Shown: piece after piece, positions 40,371 through 49,508 of the stretch | How the letters are laid out: each line of letters begins with the position of its first letter | Numbering within the stretch: the stretch's first letter is position 1 | Source of the DNA: an uncultured Pseudomonadota bacterium | GTDB taxonomy: Bacteria > Pseudomonadota > Alphaproteobacteria > RF32 > CAG-239 | Assembly: GCA_902494875.1 (NCBI GenBank) | Contig: CABUUO010000001.1 | Coordinates: forward strand, 62,001 to 126,000 | DNA: 64,000 bases | Direction: 5' to 3' | The notes under the pieces: generated by a model | Told to the model about the DNA's origin: nothing | The model's database searches: none | Seen by the model: only the letters and a program-made list of their open reading frames with translations | Position numbers and translations under genes: made by a program

Positions 40371-41789
40371 ATGTATAATCCCAAGTCATTGAAGGCAGAG
40401 GAGTTCATCAGCCACGAAGAGGTGATGGATACGCTTAAATATGCCGATGAAAACAAAAACAACGCCGCACTGATAGACAAAGTTCTGACCAAAGCCAGAG
40501 AAAGGAAAGGGCTGAGCCACCGTGAAGCCATGCTGCTTCTGGATTGCGATATTCCTGAAAAAAATCGGGAGATATTTGCTTTGGCCGAGCAGATTAAGAA
40601 AGATTATTACGGCAACAGAATTGTAATGTTTGCGCCGCTGTATCTGTCGAACTACTGTGTCAACGGCTGCGTATATTGTCCTTACCATGCCAAAAATAAA
40701 CATATCCCGCGGAAAAAACTGACACAGGAGGAAATCGCCAGAGAAGTGGTTGCACTACAGGATATGGGGCATAAGCGGCTGGCTATAGAATCCGGCGAAG
40801 ATCCGGTCAACAATCCGATAGAATATATTCTGGAGAGTATTAAGACCATATACAGCATTAAGCACAAAAACGGAGCCATCCGTCGCGTTAACGTGAATAT
40901 TGCGGCGACGACGGTCGAAAACTACCGTAAGCTTAAAGAAGCCGGAATCGGTACTTATATTCTGTTTCAGGAGACCTATCACAAAGAGAGTTACGAAAAA
41001 CTGCATCCGACCGGGCCAAAGCATAACTACGCATATCATACCGAGGCAATGGACCGGGCCATGGAAGGCGGAATTGACGATGTGGGTCTGGGCGTTTTGT
41101 TTGGGCTGGAAATGTATCGTTATGAATTTGCCGGACTGCTGATGCATGCCGAGCATCTGGAAGCTGTTCACGGCGTGGGACCGCATACGATTTCGGTGCC
41201 GAGAATCCGCCGAGCGGACGATATTGATCCGAATGTTTTTGACAATGGCATTGACGATGAGATTTTTGCCAAAATTGTGGCCTGTATCCGCATTGCCGTT
41301 CCTTATACGGGAATGATCATGTCGACCAGAGAATCCAAAGAATGCCGCGAACGGGTGATTCATTACGGCATTTCTCAAATCAGCGGCGGTTCTAAGACCA
41401 GTGTCGGCGGCTATGATACGCCGGAACCGGAGGACGACAAGTCCGAACAGTTTGAAGTGAGCGATACCCGTACGCTGGATGAGGTGGTTCGGTGGTTGAT
41501 GCAGATCGGTTATATTCCGAGTTTCTGTACGGCCTGTTATCGGGAGGGAAGAACCGGTGACAGATTTATGGCGTTGTGCAAAAATTTGCAAATTCATAAC
41601 TGTTGTCTGCCCAATGCCCTGATGACGCTCAAGGAATATCTGATGGATTATGCCAGCCCGGAAACGCGTAAGGTCGGCGAGGCGCTGATTAAGGCGGAAC
41701 TGAACAATATTCCGAAAGAAAAGGTTCGCGGAATTTGCGAGGATTATATCGACAAGATTGAACGAGGCGAACGCGATTTTCGTTTTTAG
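40371..41789 (+). CDS. hydG: [FeFe]-hydrogenase H-cluster maturase HydG
   Basis: 472 residues. Radical SAM tyrosine lyase that makes the CO and CN ligands of the H-cluster. The radical SAM cluster motif is YCVNGCVYCPYHAKNK, with Cys at 96, 100 and 103. The C-terminal cluster motif C-x2-C and a further Cys pair about 22 residues on (CTACYREGRTGDRFMALCKN, then HNCC) separates HydG from ThiH. Full length. HydE, HydF and the hydrogenase itself are not in the window. This implies oxygen-sensitive hydrogen metabolism. Confidence 0.95.
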   Translation: MYNPKSLKAEEFISHEEVMDTLKYADENKNNAALIDKVLTKARERKGLSHREAMLLLDCDIPEKNREIFALAEQIKKDYYGNRIVMFAPLYLSNYCVNGCVYCPYHAKNKHIPRKKLTQEEIAREVVALQDMGHKRLAIESGEDPVNNPIEYILESIKTIYSIKHKNGAIRRVNVNIAATTVENYRKLKEAGIGTYILFQETYHKESYEKLHPTGPKHNYAYHTEAMDRAMEGGIDDVGLGVLFGLEMYRYEFAGLLMHAEHLEAVHGVGPHTISVPRIRRADDIDPNVFDNGIDDEIFAKIVACIRIAVPYTGMIMSTRESKECRERVIHYGISQISGGSKTSVGGYDTPEPEDDKSEQFEVSDTRTLDEVVRWLMQIGYIPSFCTACYREGRTGDRFMALCKNLQIHNCCLPNALMTLKEYLMDYASPETRKVGEALIKAELNNIPKEKVRGICEDYIDKIERGERDFRF

Positions 41790-41805
41790 GGCCGGCTTTT
41801 AAAGC

Positions 41806-41844
41806 AAAAAAATACCGTTAGAATGTTTTGGCGGTATTTTTTTT
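41806..41844 (+). terminator. Terminator of hydG
   Basis: AAAATACCG pairs with CGGTATTTT, followed by eight T. Confidence 0.82.
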
Positions 41845-41961
41845 GAATCCAAAGAATGACAATCGGTAAAATTACAAAAAGAGTGATTAATTATCTTATT
41901 GTTAATACTTGCCGATTATGCTAAAATAGTTTCTTGGATAGTCTCTAGCGAGGATAAAGCA

Positions 41962-43824
41962 ATGCCCGGGTTTGAACAAGCTTATCAATATTGGATGACT
42001 AAAGGCGGCTATGACACTTTTGCCGGAAACTGGTATGACTGCCGCAAAAAGCGGGAGAATCCCGGTTATTTTTCTCATCATCGGGATGCCGCGGACGTTG
42101 CACGTTATAAAAGGCAGATTGATGAGGCTTCTGAGAAAATCGTTAAAATCCTCTATGATTTCGGAAGCGACTATTATTTTGGCAACAAAAGGGGATTTGA
42201 AGTGAACTACGGTCAGCTTCTGGAACTGGAAGCGCCGGAGCTTGAAGAGTTGTGTGATCTGACTTCCAAGTTTAACGGCGTTTTGAGCAAGTTCGATTTC
42301 AGCAAAGCTCCCGATGATAAATTGATTTTATGTTCTAATTTTGCCGCAATTACCAAATATGGGCACCGATTGGAGCTGACCGGCCGAAAAATAAGCATGA
42401 CGGCCTGTTATAACCGGATTGTCAATCTGGTGCGCAAAATTCCTGCCGGCAGCGGCAAGGCTTATTTTATAAATGAATTTTTCTGTAAGAACAAAGGCGC
42501 GCCGGCTTTTTTTGCCATGCGCTTGAAAGTCTTGGAAAAGCTGGCGGACGAGGTGTCCGACCTGAAGCTGCAGTATGCGTTGATGAGCGATTTTGACCAT
42601 TGCGAGCATATGGCGGACGAAGCTTTTTATGACAATTTTATAGAAAAGGTTATTCCCCGAGCCGTAGAAAATCCTAAAAACACTTTTGGTCTGGCGGCCG
42701 ACAAATGGAGCAGCAGAGCCGGCGGAATCGGACTGGCCGATTTTGCGTACCAGAGCTATGCGCGTAAGATAACGCCAAAGAACATTCATCTGCTGATTTG
42801 CATGTCGCGGGAAATTCCGTCGCTGAACGCCAGACTGCATGAGAAAAACCGCAAGGACGCAAAGTCTCTTGACGCAGCGTTTGAGGGGTTTAAGGACGCT
42901 TTTTATGCGGCGGCTCCGGGAATGGGAATTTTGGCGGACAAAATGCTTGCTTATTACGATGCCAAGGACGATCCGGCGTTATTGTCCGATAAAAGGCGCG
43001 ATTTGATAGAAACGGGTGACGTCTTTCTTCCCGAAAGCGACGGGATTACGGATTTGGCACGCTATGATGCCCAGAACGAAACCGGCAAAAAAAATATTGC
43101 CGTTCTGCGACGGTTGCGCAAAAATATGCCCGGAGCCGGCTGTGTCAGGCCGGAAACCGGAGACAGAGAGGCGGATGCCCTGGCAAAAGAACTGGAGGAA
43201 CATCCGTCTTTGGAAACTGTCGGCGCTTTGCTGGAAGACGTCAACAAAAAGCTGGTCAAGATGATTGAACGCGGGCAAAGAGGTATTGTGCCGGAGACAG
43301 TGGAGCTTCTGGACTGGATTGATATGCGTACGGCGGCCGTTTTGCAAAAGATTGACGTTAAAAAACAAACCGGCCTTTATAAAAATCCGGCTTTTAAACA
43401 GATTCTGCTTTTCAGCGATTTGATCAACAACAACTGCGATGACTTTGATCCCGAGGCTTTTGAGAAGTTTTACAACAAGAAAATTTTTAATGCCGAAACG
43501 CCGGAAATGGCATATCGCAAGGCGGCGGAACGGCAGGTGAAAAATATGTTTTCTCTGTTTGCTTTGTATGACGAAATCCGAAAGACCGGATTCTTTGATC
43601 GGGAAAGCGGCGGAACGGCCGTGTGCAACTATGCCGATATTGTCAAGCTTCAGTCCAAGGAGCGTAAGGAACGCATCGTTTCTGGGACCGTCTTGAAGGC
43701 GGTTCAGGCTTTTTCCTGCATTGAAGGCAACGATAGCTGCGGCGTGCATGAACATCCGCAAAGCTATGCGGAAATGGAAAGCTTGTATATGCCTTCGGGA
43801 ACGATGGATAAAATTGCCAAATGA
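41962..43824 (+). CDS. Large unknown protein
   Basis: 620 residues from ATG 41962, with GAGGA 7 nt upstream; the longer frame to 41899 is less likely. Not recognised. No signal peptide or membrane span; mostly helical and charged, with many Lys, Asp and Glu. Segments such as YQYWMTKGGYDTFAGNWYDC, RLKVLEKLADEVSDLKLQYALMSDFDHCEH and ETVGALLEDVNKKLVKMIERG suggest helical bundles. A His-rich point HEHPQSYAEMESLYMPSG lies near the C-terminus. It is between hydG and the U32 gene, 79 bp from the latter's start. Confidence 0.75.
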   Translation: MPGFEQAYQYWMTKGGYDTFAGNWYDCRKKRENPGYFSHHRDAADVARYKRQIDEASEKIVKILYDFGSDYYFGNKRGFEVNYGQLLELEAPELEELCDLTSKFNGVLSKFDFSKAPDDKLILCSNFAAITKYGHRLELTGRKISMTACYNRIVNLVRKIPAGSGKAYFINEFFCKNKGAPAFFAMRLKVLEKLADEVSDLKLQYALMSDFDHCEHMADEAFYDNFIEKVIPRAVENPKNTFGLAADKWSSRAGGIGLADFAYQSYARKITPKNIHLLICMSREIPSLNARLHEKNRKDAKSLDAAFEGFKDAFYAAAPGMGILADKMLAYYDAKDDPALLSDKRRDLIETGDVFLPESDGITDLARYDAQNETGKKNIAVLRRLRKNMPGAGCVRPETGDREADALAKELEEHPSLETVGALLEDVNKKLVKMIERGQRGIVPETVELLDWIDMRTAAVLQKIDVKKQTGLYKNPAFKQILLFSDLINNNCDDFDPEAFEKFYNKKIFNAETPEMAYRKAAERQVKNMFSLFALYDEIRKTGFFDRESGGTAVCNYADIVKLQSKERKERIVSGTVLKAVQAFSCIEGNDSCGVHEHPQSYAEMESLYMPSGTMDKIAK

Positions 43825-43903
43825 CAAGCGCCGAAAAAGATTGTATAAATGCAAAAACAGTTGTTAAATGAATATCAAAAACATCAAATTGGAACTGAAA
43901 GCA

Positions 43904-46171
43904 ATGAAAAAAGAACTTTTGGCGCCGGCCGGAGACATTGAAGCCGGATATGCCGCGCTTTATTACGGTGCGGATGCCGTTTATTTGGGGCTGCGACAGT
44001 TTTCGGCCCGGGCAACGGCCGCTAATTTTGACGAACAGGCGCTTAACGAATTTACGGCGTATGCCCACTCGCTGGGGCGCAAGGTCTATGCTGCGGTTAA
44101 TACGCTGGTGCAGGAAGACGAGCTTGCGGATTTGTTGAAAACGCTGGACATATGCGTGAAATACGGTATTGATGCCGTCATCATTCAGGATATGGGCGTG
44201 GCCGAAATTATCCATGAACATTATCCGGAACTGGAAATGCATGCCAGTACGCAAATGGCGGTACACAATAAAGAGGGCGCATTGGCGCTGCAAAAGATGG
44301 GATTCAGCCGCGTGGTGTTGGCTCGAGAACTGAGCCTGCCGGAAATTCGGGAAATTGCGGCAATTCCCGGTTTGGAAACCGAGGCTTTTATTCATGGCGC
44401 ATTGTGTTATTCTTACAGCGGCATATGTCTGTTTTCGTCTCTAGAAACCGGGAAAAGCGCCAATCGGGGAAAATGTCTGTATCCGTGCCGGGCGGCTTTT
44501 CACGGCACATGCGGCGAAAAGCATTATTTTTCGATGAAAGACATGGCGCTGCAGGAAGATGTTTTAAAAATGCCGGTTACGTCGCTGAAGATAGAGGGAC
44601 GTAAGAAAACGGCTCTGTATGTGGCGGCGGTAACGGATTATTACCGGCGGATCTTGGACGGCAAAGGCTCTGACGGAAAACGAGCGGAGAACATACGGCA
44701 GATTTTTTCAAGACCTTGGACAAAATTTCATTTCAACGGCAAAAACAAAGATGTAATCGACAGGGACTTCGTCGGCCATCGCGGTTTGAAAATCGGGCAG
44801 ATCAGCCGTTTGGAAAAGGGGCGTTTTTTTGTTAAAACCAACCATAAAATCGCGCGTTATGACGGTATTCAGATTGATGTCGCCGGAGAGGAAAAGCCTT
44901 TCGGATTTTCTCTGCAAATGCTCAGGGTGAACGGCAAGAACGTTTTTGAAGCCAAGCCCGGAGAAACGGCGGAAATCAGGCTGCCGTCCGGAGCGCCGGG
45001 GCTTGAGTGCGGCTGGAACGTTTATCTTGCTTCTTCAAGCGAGGTTAAAGGCGCTTATCCTTTTGTCAAACCCCGACCCGGAGAGTATAAACGCCGGGAC
45101 GAAATTGAAGTTATGCTGAAGGTTTCGGCCGGCGAAATTGCTGCTTCAGCCGCCGGAAAAACGGCGCCTTTGACCGGAACGTTTATGCCGGCAAAAGACG
45201 CGGCAAAAACCGAGAACGCGGTCAAGACGGCGTTCGGCAAGACCGGAGACACGGATTTGGCGTTGAAAGCCGTAATAATCGACAATCCTGACGGGCGTTT
45301 TGTTCCGGTTTCGATGTTAAACGAACTGCGCAGGGAACTTTATCGTCAGATAGAAACGGCGGATAAGCAAGGCCAGATGACTACGGTGAAGGCCAGAAAA
45401 CTGCCAGAGAAAGCTCAGTGGCTGATTAAGACCGATAATCCGGAATGCCTGCGGCAGACAGATCTCAACAAGGTTGCTGAGGTTATCATTTTGCTTAATC
45501 GCGAGACGGATATTGAAAAAATCGCCTCTTTCCCGAAAAACATGGTTCGTCTGGCCTTGCCCGCAGTGTGCCGCCATCCGCAGATTTTTGAAAAACAGAT
45601 TAAAACCCTGCTCGACATGGGGTACAAAAAGTGGGAAATCGGCAATTATTGGGGCTTGTCGGTTCTGCCGGAAAAGGGAATAGATTTGAGTTTTGACGCT
45701 TCTTTATATGTAATGAACACGCAGGCGGCCCGAATGGCCAAGGACTGCGGAGCAGGGCGTGTTTGCACCGCATTGGAAGACGATTTGAAAAATATCCGCG
45801 AACTTTCCCTGTCGTCTCCGTTGCCGGTTTGTATGGTGGTTTATCAGGACGTTCCGTTGTTTACAAGCGCCGATTGTATTAGAGACAACGCCTGTAAAGA
45901 CTGTTCCCGTGGGGAAAAATGGCTCGAACTCAGCCGCGGCGGCATCAAATATAAGGCATTGTCTAAAGACTGTCAGGTTATGTTGTTTGACGAGCGGCCG
46001 TTGTGTCTGGCCGTGGAAGCAGGCAGCGTTCAGGCAGATTATTATCGGGCGGATTTCTGTTATAAGAAATATTTGCCGGAAGAGGTAAAAAATATTTTTG
46101 CAAAACTGCAAGCCTTTGAAGATGTGGAAAATTGTTGCAAGGGAAATATATGTCGTCCGTCTTTGCTGTAA
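43904..46171 (+). CDS. U32 family protein with DUF3656 (RlhA-like)
   Basis: 755 residues from ATG 43904 (alternative in-frame ATG 43868). The N-terminal MKKELLAPAGDIEAGYAALYYGADAVYLGL, then HASTQMAVHNKEGALALQKMGFSRVVLARELSLPEI and FIHGALCYSYSGICLFSS...NRGKCLYPCR, are the peptidase U32 signature with its conserved Cys. A DUF3656-type region follows, and the C-terminal part has a second set of Cys (CIRDNACKDCSRGEKW). E. coli RlhA, of the same build, is needed for hydroxylation of 23S rRNA C2501; other U32 proteins act in tRNA hydroxylation or ubiquinone synthesis. RlhA-like is the best guess. Confidence 0.85.
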   Translation: MKKELLAPAGDIEAGYAALYYGADAVYLGLRQFSARATAANFDEQALNEFTAYAHSLGRKVYAAVNTLVQEDELADLLKTLDICVKYGIDAVIIQDMGVAEIIHEHYPELEMHASTQMAVHNKEGALALQKMGFSRVVLARELSLPEIREIAAIPGLETEAFIHGALCYSYSGICLFSSLETGKSANRGKCLYPCRAAFHGTCGEKHYFSMKDMALQEDVLKMPVTSLKIEGRKKTALYVAAVTDYYRRILDGKGSDGKRAENIRQIFSRPWTKFHFNGKNKDVIDRDFVGHRGLKIGQISRLEKGRFFVKTNHKIARYDGIQIDVAGEEKPFGFSLQMLRVNGKNVFEAKPGETAEIRLPSGAPGLECGWNVYLASSSEVKGAYPFVKPRPGEYKRRDEIEVMLKVSAGEIAASAAGKTAPLTGTFMPAKDAAKTENAVKTAFGKTGDTDLALKAVIIDNPDGRFVPVSMLNELRRELYRQIETADKQGQMTTVKARKLPEKAQWLIKTDNPECLRQTDLNKVAEVIILLNRETDIEKIASFPKNMVRLALPAVCRHPQIFEKQIKTLLDMGYKKWEIGNYWGLSVLPEKGIDLSFDASLYVMNTQAARMAKDCGAGRVCTALEDDLKNIRELSLSSPLPVCMVVYQDVPLFTSADCIRDNACKDCSRGEKWLELSRGGIKYKALSKDCQVMLFDERPLCLAVEAGSVQADYYRADFCYKKYLPEEVKNIFAKLQAFEDVENCCKGNICRPSLL

Positions 46172-46225
46172 AAAAATGAACTTTGCGCGGCATTGCTCCG
46201 TTATAAGTTATGTAAGGAGGTAAAC

Positions 46226-46486
46226 ATGGAAGATATTTCTAATCTGCTTAAAGAGGCAAAGCCGTTATATTTTGCAAGAAAGCGCCGCAACAACCGGATT
46301 AAGGCGACGCTGGCAATGCTGATCTGTGCGGCCGGCATCGGAATGTTTTATCCTGAGACCGACAACATTCAGTATAGTTACGGTTCGTATTTTGATTATA
46401 TTGAAACGGTGTACAGCGACAACGGTTCCGTGATTGAAGATATGGGCTTGCCTACGGATGAGTACGGCTTGTTGATGGTCGGCTGA
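46226..46486 (+). CDS. Small single-span membrane protein, candidate anti-sigma factor
   Basis: 86 residues from ATG 46226, with AAGGAGG 5 nt upstream. A charged cytoplasmic head (EDISNLLKEAKPLYFARKRRNNRIK), one membrane span at about 36-52 (ATLAMLICAAGIGMFY) and a periplasmic tail rich in Tyr, Asp and Glu (DNIQYSYGSYFDYIETVYSD). Its stop overlaps the start of the ECF sigma gene by one base. Size, topology and coupling fit a CnrY-like anti-sigma factor, but no family was recognised and this is inference. Confidence 0.7.
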   Translation: MEDISNLLKEAKPLYFARKRRNNRIKATLAMLICAAGIGMFYPETDNIQYSYGSYFDYIETVYSDNGSVIEDMGLPTDEYGLLMVG

Positions 46487-46980
46487 TGAAAGAAATTATT
46501 GCTGAAAACAAAAGCCGGATAAAGGCTATCATAAAAAAACTGACAGGGTCTTATAATGAAGACATTGAGCAGGAGGTTTATATAAAAACCTGGAAAAATA
46601 TGGGCCGTTATCAGGAAGAGGGCAGGTTCAAGCAGTGGATCAGCGCTTTGACCGCCAATGTCTGCCGCGATTATTTTCGTTCCAGACAATATAGGATGGA
46701 AACCAGCCAAGTCAACGGTGACGAGATTCTGGACAATATCCGGGTCGGCGGACGTCAGGACGAGATTATTGATGCCAAGACCCGCCAGAAAATCATATTG
46801 AAAGCGGTTGACGAACTGCCGTGCAAAATGCGCCAGGTCGTGGTCTGGTTTGAATTTGAAGAAATGAGCTATGAGCAGATTGCAAAGAAAACCGGTCTTC
46901 CGGTGGGTACCGTGAAATCAAGGTTATTCAACGCCCGAAAAATCTTGAGCGAAAAACTTAAATTTTTAAAAGGAGAATAA
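46486..46980 (+). CDS. ECF-type RNA polymerase sigma factor
   Basis: 164 residues. Region 2 is seen in NEDIEQEVYIKTWKNMGRYQEEGRFKQWISALTANVCRDYFRSR and region 4 in AVDELPCKMRQVVVWFEFEEMSYEQIAKKTGLPVGTVKSRLFNARKILSEKL, with its helix-turn-helix. The linker is short, as in ECF sigmas. It redirects RNA polymerase to a small regulon. Coupled to the upstream membrane protein and 2 bp before the Spy-like gene, it probably controls an envelope or metal stress response. Confidence 0.92.
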   Translation: MKEIIAENKSRIKAIIKKLTGSYNEDIEQEVYIKTWKNMGRYQEEGRFKQWISALTANVCRDYFRSRQYRMETSQVNGDEILDNIRVGGRQDEIIDAKTRQKIILKAVDELPCKMRQVVVWFEFEEMSYEQIAKKTGLPVGTVKSRLFNARKILSEKLKFLKGE

Positions 46981-46982
46981 GT

Positions 46983-47468
46983 ATGGACAAAAAACTTTTA
47001 AGCGTATTTTGTGCTTCGGCATTGCTGTTTTCGGCTTCGGCTCTCAGAGCACAGGAAGAAGATTTGCTTCCGCCGCCTCCGCCGCCGGGACATGAAATGG
47101 ATCATCCCGGACCGCGTCCGGACCATATGCGCAGAGGTCCTAAATTTGACAAGGAAATGCATAAGAAAATGGCTGAGAAATTTGCCAAGGATCTGGGATT
47201 AACCGAGGATCAACAGAAAAAGGCGGATGAGATTAGGGAGGCCGGGCGCAAAAAGGTTGAACCTTTGTTTAAGCAGATGGATGAACTGCGTAAAAAGATG
47301 GACCAGCTGCGTGAAGAAAACATGAAGGAGTTTGAATCTATTCTGACGCCGGATCAAAAGGCCAAACTTGAAAAAATAAAGGCTGACCACGATAAACGCC
47401 GCGCCGAGAGAATGGATCGTCCGGGGCGTCACAAGGGGCCGCGCCATGATAAAAGAGCGGATAAATAG
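46983..47468 (+). CDS. Spy/CpxP-like periplasmic protein (LTxxQ motifs)
   Basis: 161 residues. Signal peptide MDKKLLSVFCASALLFSASALRAQ, then a Pro-rich stretch (LLPPPPPPG) and a His/Met/Asp-rich part (HEMDHPGPRPDHMRRGP), followed by a long helix pair with LGLTEDQQKKADEI and ILTPDQKAKLEKI, the paired LTxxQ motifs of Spy, CpxP and ZraP. These act as periplasmic chaperones or metal-responsive sensors. The His-rich parts at both ends suggest metal binding. Likely both target and modulator of the adjacent sigma system. Confidence 0.85.
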   Translation: MDKKLLSVFCASALLFSASALRAQEEDLLPPPPPPGHEMDHPGPRPDHMRRGPKFDKEMHKKMAEKFAKDLGLTEDQQKKADEIREAGRKKVEPLFKQMDELRKKMDQLREENMKEFESILTPDQKAKLEKIKADHDKRRAERMDRPGRHKGPRHDKRADK

Positions 47469-47481
47469 ATACCTTCCTTGA

Positions 47482-47524
47482 TTGAAAAGAGCTTCGTTCT
47501 AATTCGGAACGGGGCTTTTTTTGT
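47482..47524 (+). terminator. Terminator of the ECF cassette
   Basis: AGAGCTTCGTTC pairs with GAACGGGGCTTT, with several G-T pairs, and runs into seven T. Confidence 0.75.
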
Positions 47525-47602
47525 GCGGAACGGTTATAAAAAAATTAAATATTAGGACTTATATTTAGAAACAGTAAAAGTTTTTTATGAAAGGGTAAAC
47601 AG

Positions 47603-48763
47603 ATGGCTAAACGTTTTATCTTAAATGAAACAAGCTACCATGGTCACGGTGCTGTTAATGAAATTGTCACGGAGGTAAAGTCCCGCGGTTTTAAGAAGGC
47701 GTTGATCGTGACCGATGCGGACTTGATGAAGTTCAAGGTGGTCAAAAAAGTGACCGATATTCTGGATAAGAATAAGCTTCCCTACGAAATTTTTGACAAA
47801 GTTAAGGCCAATCCGAGCGTGGAGGTGGTACAAAAAGGCGTTGAAGCCTTTAAGAAGGCCGGCGCCGATTATATGATTGCCATCGGCGGCGGTTCTCCGC
47901 AGGATACAGCCAAGGGTATCGGCATTATTATCAATAATCCCGAATTTGCCGATGTCGTTTCTTTGGAAGGCGTTGCTCCGACCAAAAACAAAAGCGTACC
48001 GGTGATTGCGGTGGCCACGACAGCGGGAACTGCCGCTGAAACGACCATCAACTATGTGATTACCGATGAGAAGAAGCGTCGCAAGTTCGTGTGCGTTGAT
48101 CCGCATGACATTCCGGTGGTGGCAATCGTGGATCCGGATATGATGTCTTCTATGCCCAAGGGGTTGACTGCGGCAACCGGCATGGACGCGCTGACGCACG
48201 CCATTGAGGGATATACGACTCTCGGTGCCTGGGAACTGGCTGATACGCTCAATCTGAAAGCAATAGAACTGATTGCCAAAAATCTGCGCAAGGCCGTAGA
48301 AAACGATCCTGACGGCCGGGAAGGCATGGCACTGGGGCAATATGTGACCGGTATGGCTTTTTCCAACGTCGGTTTGGGCGTGGTTCACGGTATGGCGCAT
48401 CCTCTGTCCGCTTTTTATGACACGCCGCACGGCATTGCAAACGCAGTGCTGCTGCCGTATGTGATGGAATTTAACGCGCCGAAGACGGGAACCAAGTTTC
48501 GGGAAATTGCCCGGGCCATGGGTGTTAAAAACGTGGATGCCATGAAACAGGCCGAGTATCGCGAAGCAGCAATCAAGGCGGTAAAAAAACTTTCCAAGGA
48601 TGTCGGTATTCCCAAAACTTTGAAGGAAATCGGCGTTAAAAAGGAAGACCTGGAAGCGTTGGCCGAAGCGGCCATGGCGGACGTATGCACCGGCGGCAAT
48701 CCGCGGCTCTGCAACAAAGAACTGGTTTGGGAAGTTTATAAAAAAGCCTATAACGGAAAATAA
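47603..48763 (+). CDS. fucO: Lactaldehyde reductase-like iron alcohol dehydrogenase
   Basis: 386 residues. The whole chain follows E. coli FucO closely: RFILNETSYHGHGAV, AIGGGSPQDTAKGIGIIINNPEFADVVSLEG, TTAGTAAETTINYVITDEKKRRKFVCVDPHDIP and the Fe ligands Asp and His in GMDALTHAIEGY and two His in GMAHPLSAFYDTPHG. FucO reduces lactaldehyde to 1,2-propanediol with NADH in anaerobic fucose or rhamnose use. No other fucose gene is nearby, so a general fermentative alcohol dehydrogenase role is possible. Single gene with its own terminator. Confidence 0.92.
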   Translation: MAKRFILNETSYHGHGAVNEIVTEVKSRGFKKALIVTDADLMKFKVVKKVTDILDKNKLPYEIFDKVKANPSVEVVQKGVEAFKKAGADYMIAIGGGSPQDTAKGIGIIINNPEFADVVSLEGVAPTKNKSVPVIAVATTAGTAAETTINYVITDEKKRRKFVCVDPHDIPVVAIVDPDMMSSMPKGLTAATGMDALTHAIEGYTTLGAWELADTLNLKAIELIAKNLRKAVENDPDGREGMALGQYVTGMAFSNVGLGVVHGMAHPLSAFYDTPHGIANAVLLPYVMEFNAPKTGTKFREIARAMGVKNVDAMKQAEYREAAIKAVKKLSKDVGIPKTLKEIGVKKEDLEALAEAAMADVCTGGNPRLCNKELVWEVYKKAYNGK

Positions 48764-48777
48764 AAAATTCAATATCG

Positions 48778-48808
48778 CAAGCCGTCCTTTGGGGGCGGCT
48801 TTTTTTTG
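48778..48808 (+). terminator. Terminator of fucO
   Basis: AAGCCGTCC pairs with GGGCGGCTT, followed by eight T. Confidence 0.82.
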
Positions 48809-48821
48809 TTTTATACAAAAC

Positions 48822-48851
48822 TTGACAAATAAGAATAAATGGTGTTTGATA
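48822..48851 (+). promoter_or_regulatory. Candidate promoter of the 48886 gene
   Basis: TTGACA (48822-48827) followed after 18 nt by TTGATA (48846-48851). Confidence 0.45.
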
Positions 48852-48885
48852 GATAACGTATTAATCCTATTAATTTTATAAGCAT

Positions 48886-49380
48886 ATGGAACAGATTTTG
48901 AATTTTGCGAAAAACCTTTCGCATGAAGAGATTGTAAGTTTGGTAAAAAAATTCGTGTCTGAAGAGAAAATCAGACCTGAAGAGATTTTTACGCAGGAAA
49001 AGATTTCTTTGTCGCTTTTGCATCTGCTGGCAGCAAAGGTTCAGTTTTCCGCAAGACCCGACACCGGCATCAAGCTTGATTTCGGCGGGGTGGGTTTCTG
49101 GGTTTATAAAGAACTGAAGCATCATGACCGTTACGGCAGTCTGTCTCCTTTAGAGGCCGCGGCTTTTGCCGCTCGTCTTCCGGAAATTGACGGCGGAAAA
49201 TGGCATATTATGTCAGCGCTGCAGGGCAAGCTGTTTAATCTGGTGCGTCATCAGTTTAACGAGTTTGCCCGTGCAAACGGTTTTCCCGAAGTCATTCACG
49301 GCAATTTTGTCGTGAAAGAGAGAGCCATGATGGCGAGTCCGTGTCAGATGCAGACTTACGTCTTTGCGGCTGAAGCTTGA
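48886..49380 (+). CDS. Unknown protein
   Basis: 164 residues from ATG 48886. Not recognised. Soluble, with a helical N-terminal half (ILNFAKNLSHEEIVSLVKKFVSEEKIRPEEIF) and a mixed C-terminal half with KLDFGGVGFWVYKELKHHDRYGSLSPLEAAAFAARLPEIDGGKWHIM. It is a single gene between a promoter and a terminator. Function unknown. Confidence 0.72.
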   Translation: MEQILNFAKNLSHEEIVSLVKKFVSEEKIRPEEIFTQEKISLSLLHLLAAKVQFSARPDTGIKLDFGGVGFWVYKELKHHDRYGSLSPLEAAAFAARLPEIDGGKWHIMSALQGKLFNLVRHQFNEFARANGFPEVIHGNFVVKERAMMASPCQMQTYVFAAEA

Positions 49381-49403
49381 AACTTTCAGCCTCCTTAAAC
49401 CTC

Positions 49404-49436
49404 AAAGGCCTTTATCTTTCAAGATAAAGGCCTTTT
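49404..49436 (+). terminator. Terminator of the 48886 gene
   Basis: AAAGGCCTTTATCTT pairs with AAGATAAAGGCCTTT around a 3-nt loop, followed by T. Confidence 0.88.
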
Positions 49437-49508
49437 TGTTAGCAAATAATTTATGGTTATGGGTTAGAATAAAAAAATATAAGCAATTTATAAAAACGGA
49501 GACAGAAT

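Noticed and set aside
47621..48772. 383-residue open frame antisense to fucO
   Set aside because: The plus strand encodes a full FucO homologue with all metal ligands; the antisense frame has no motif.
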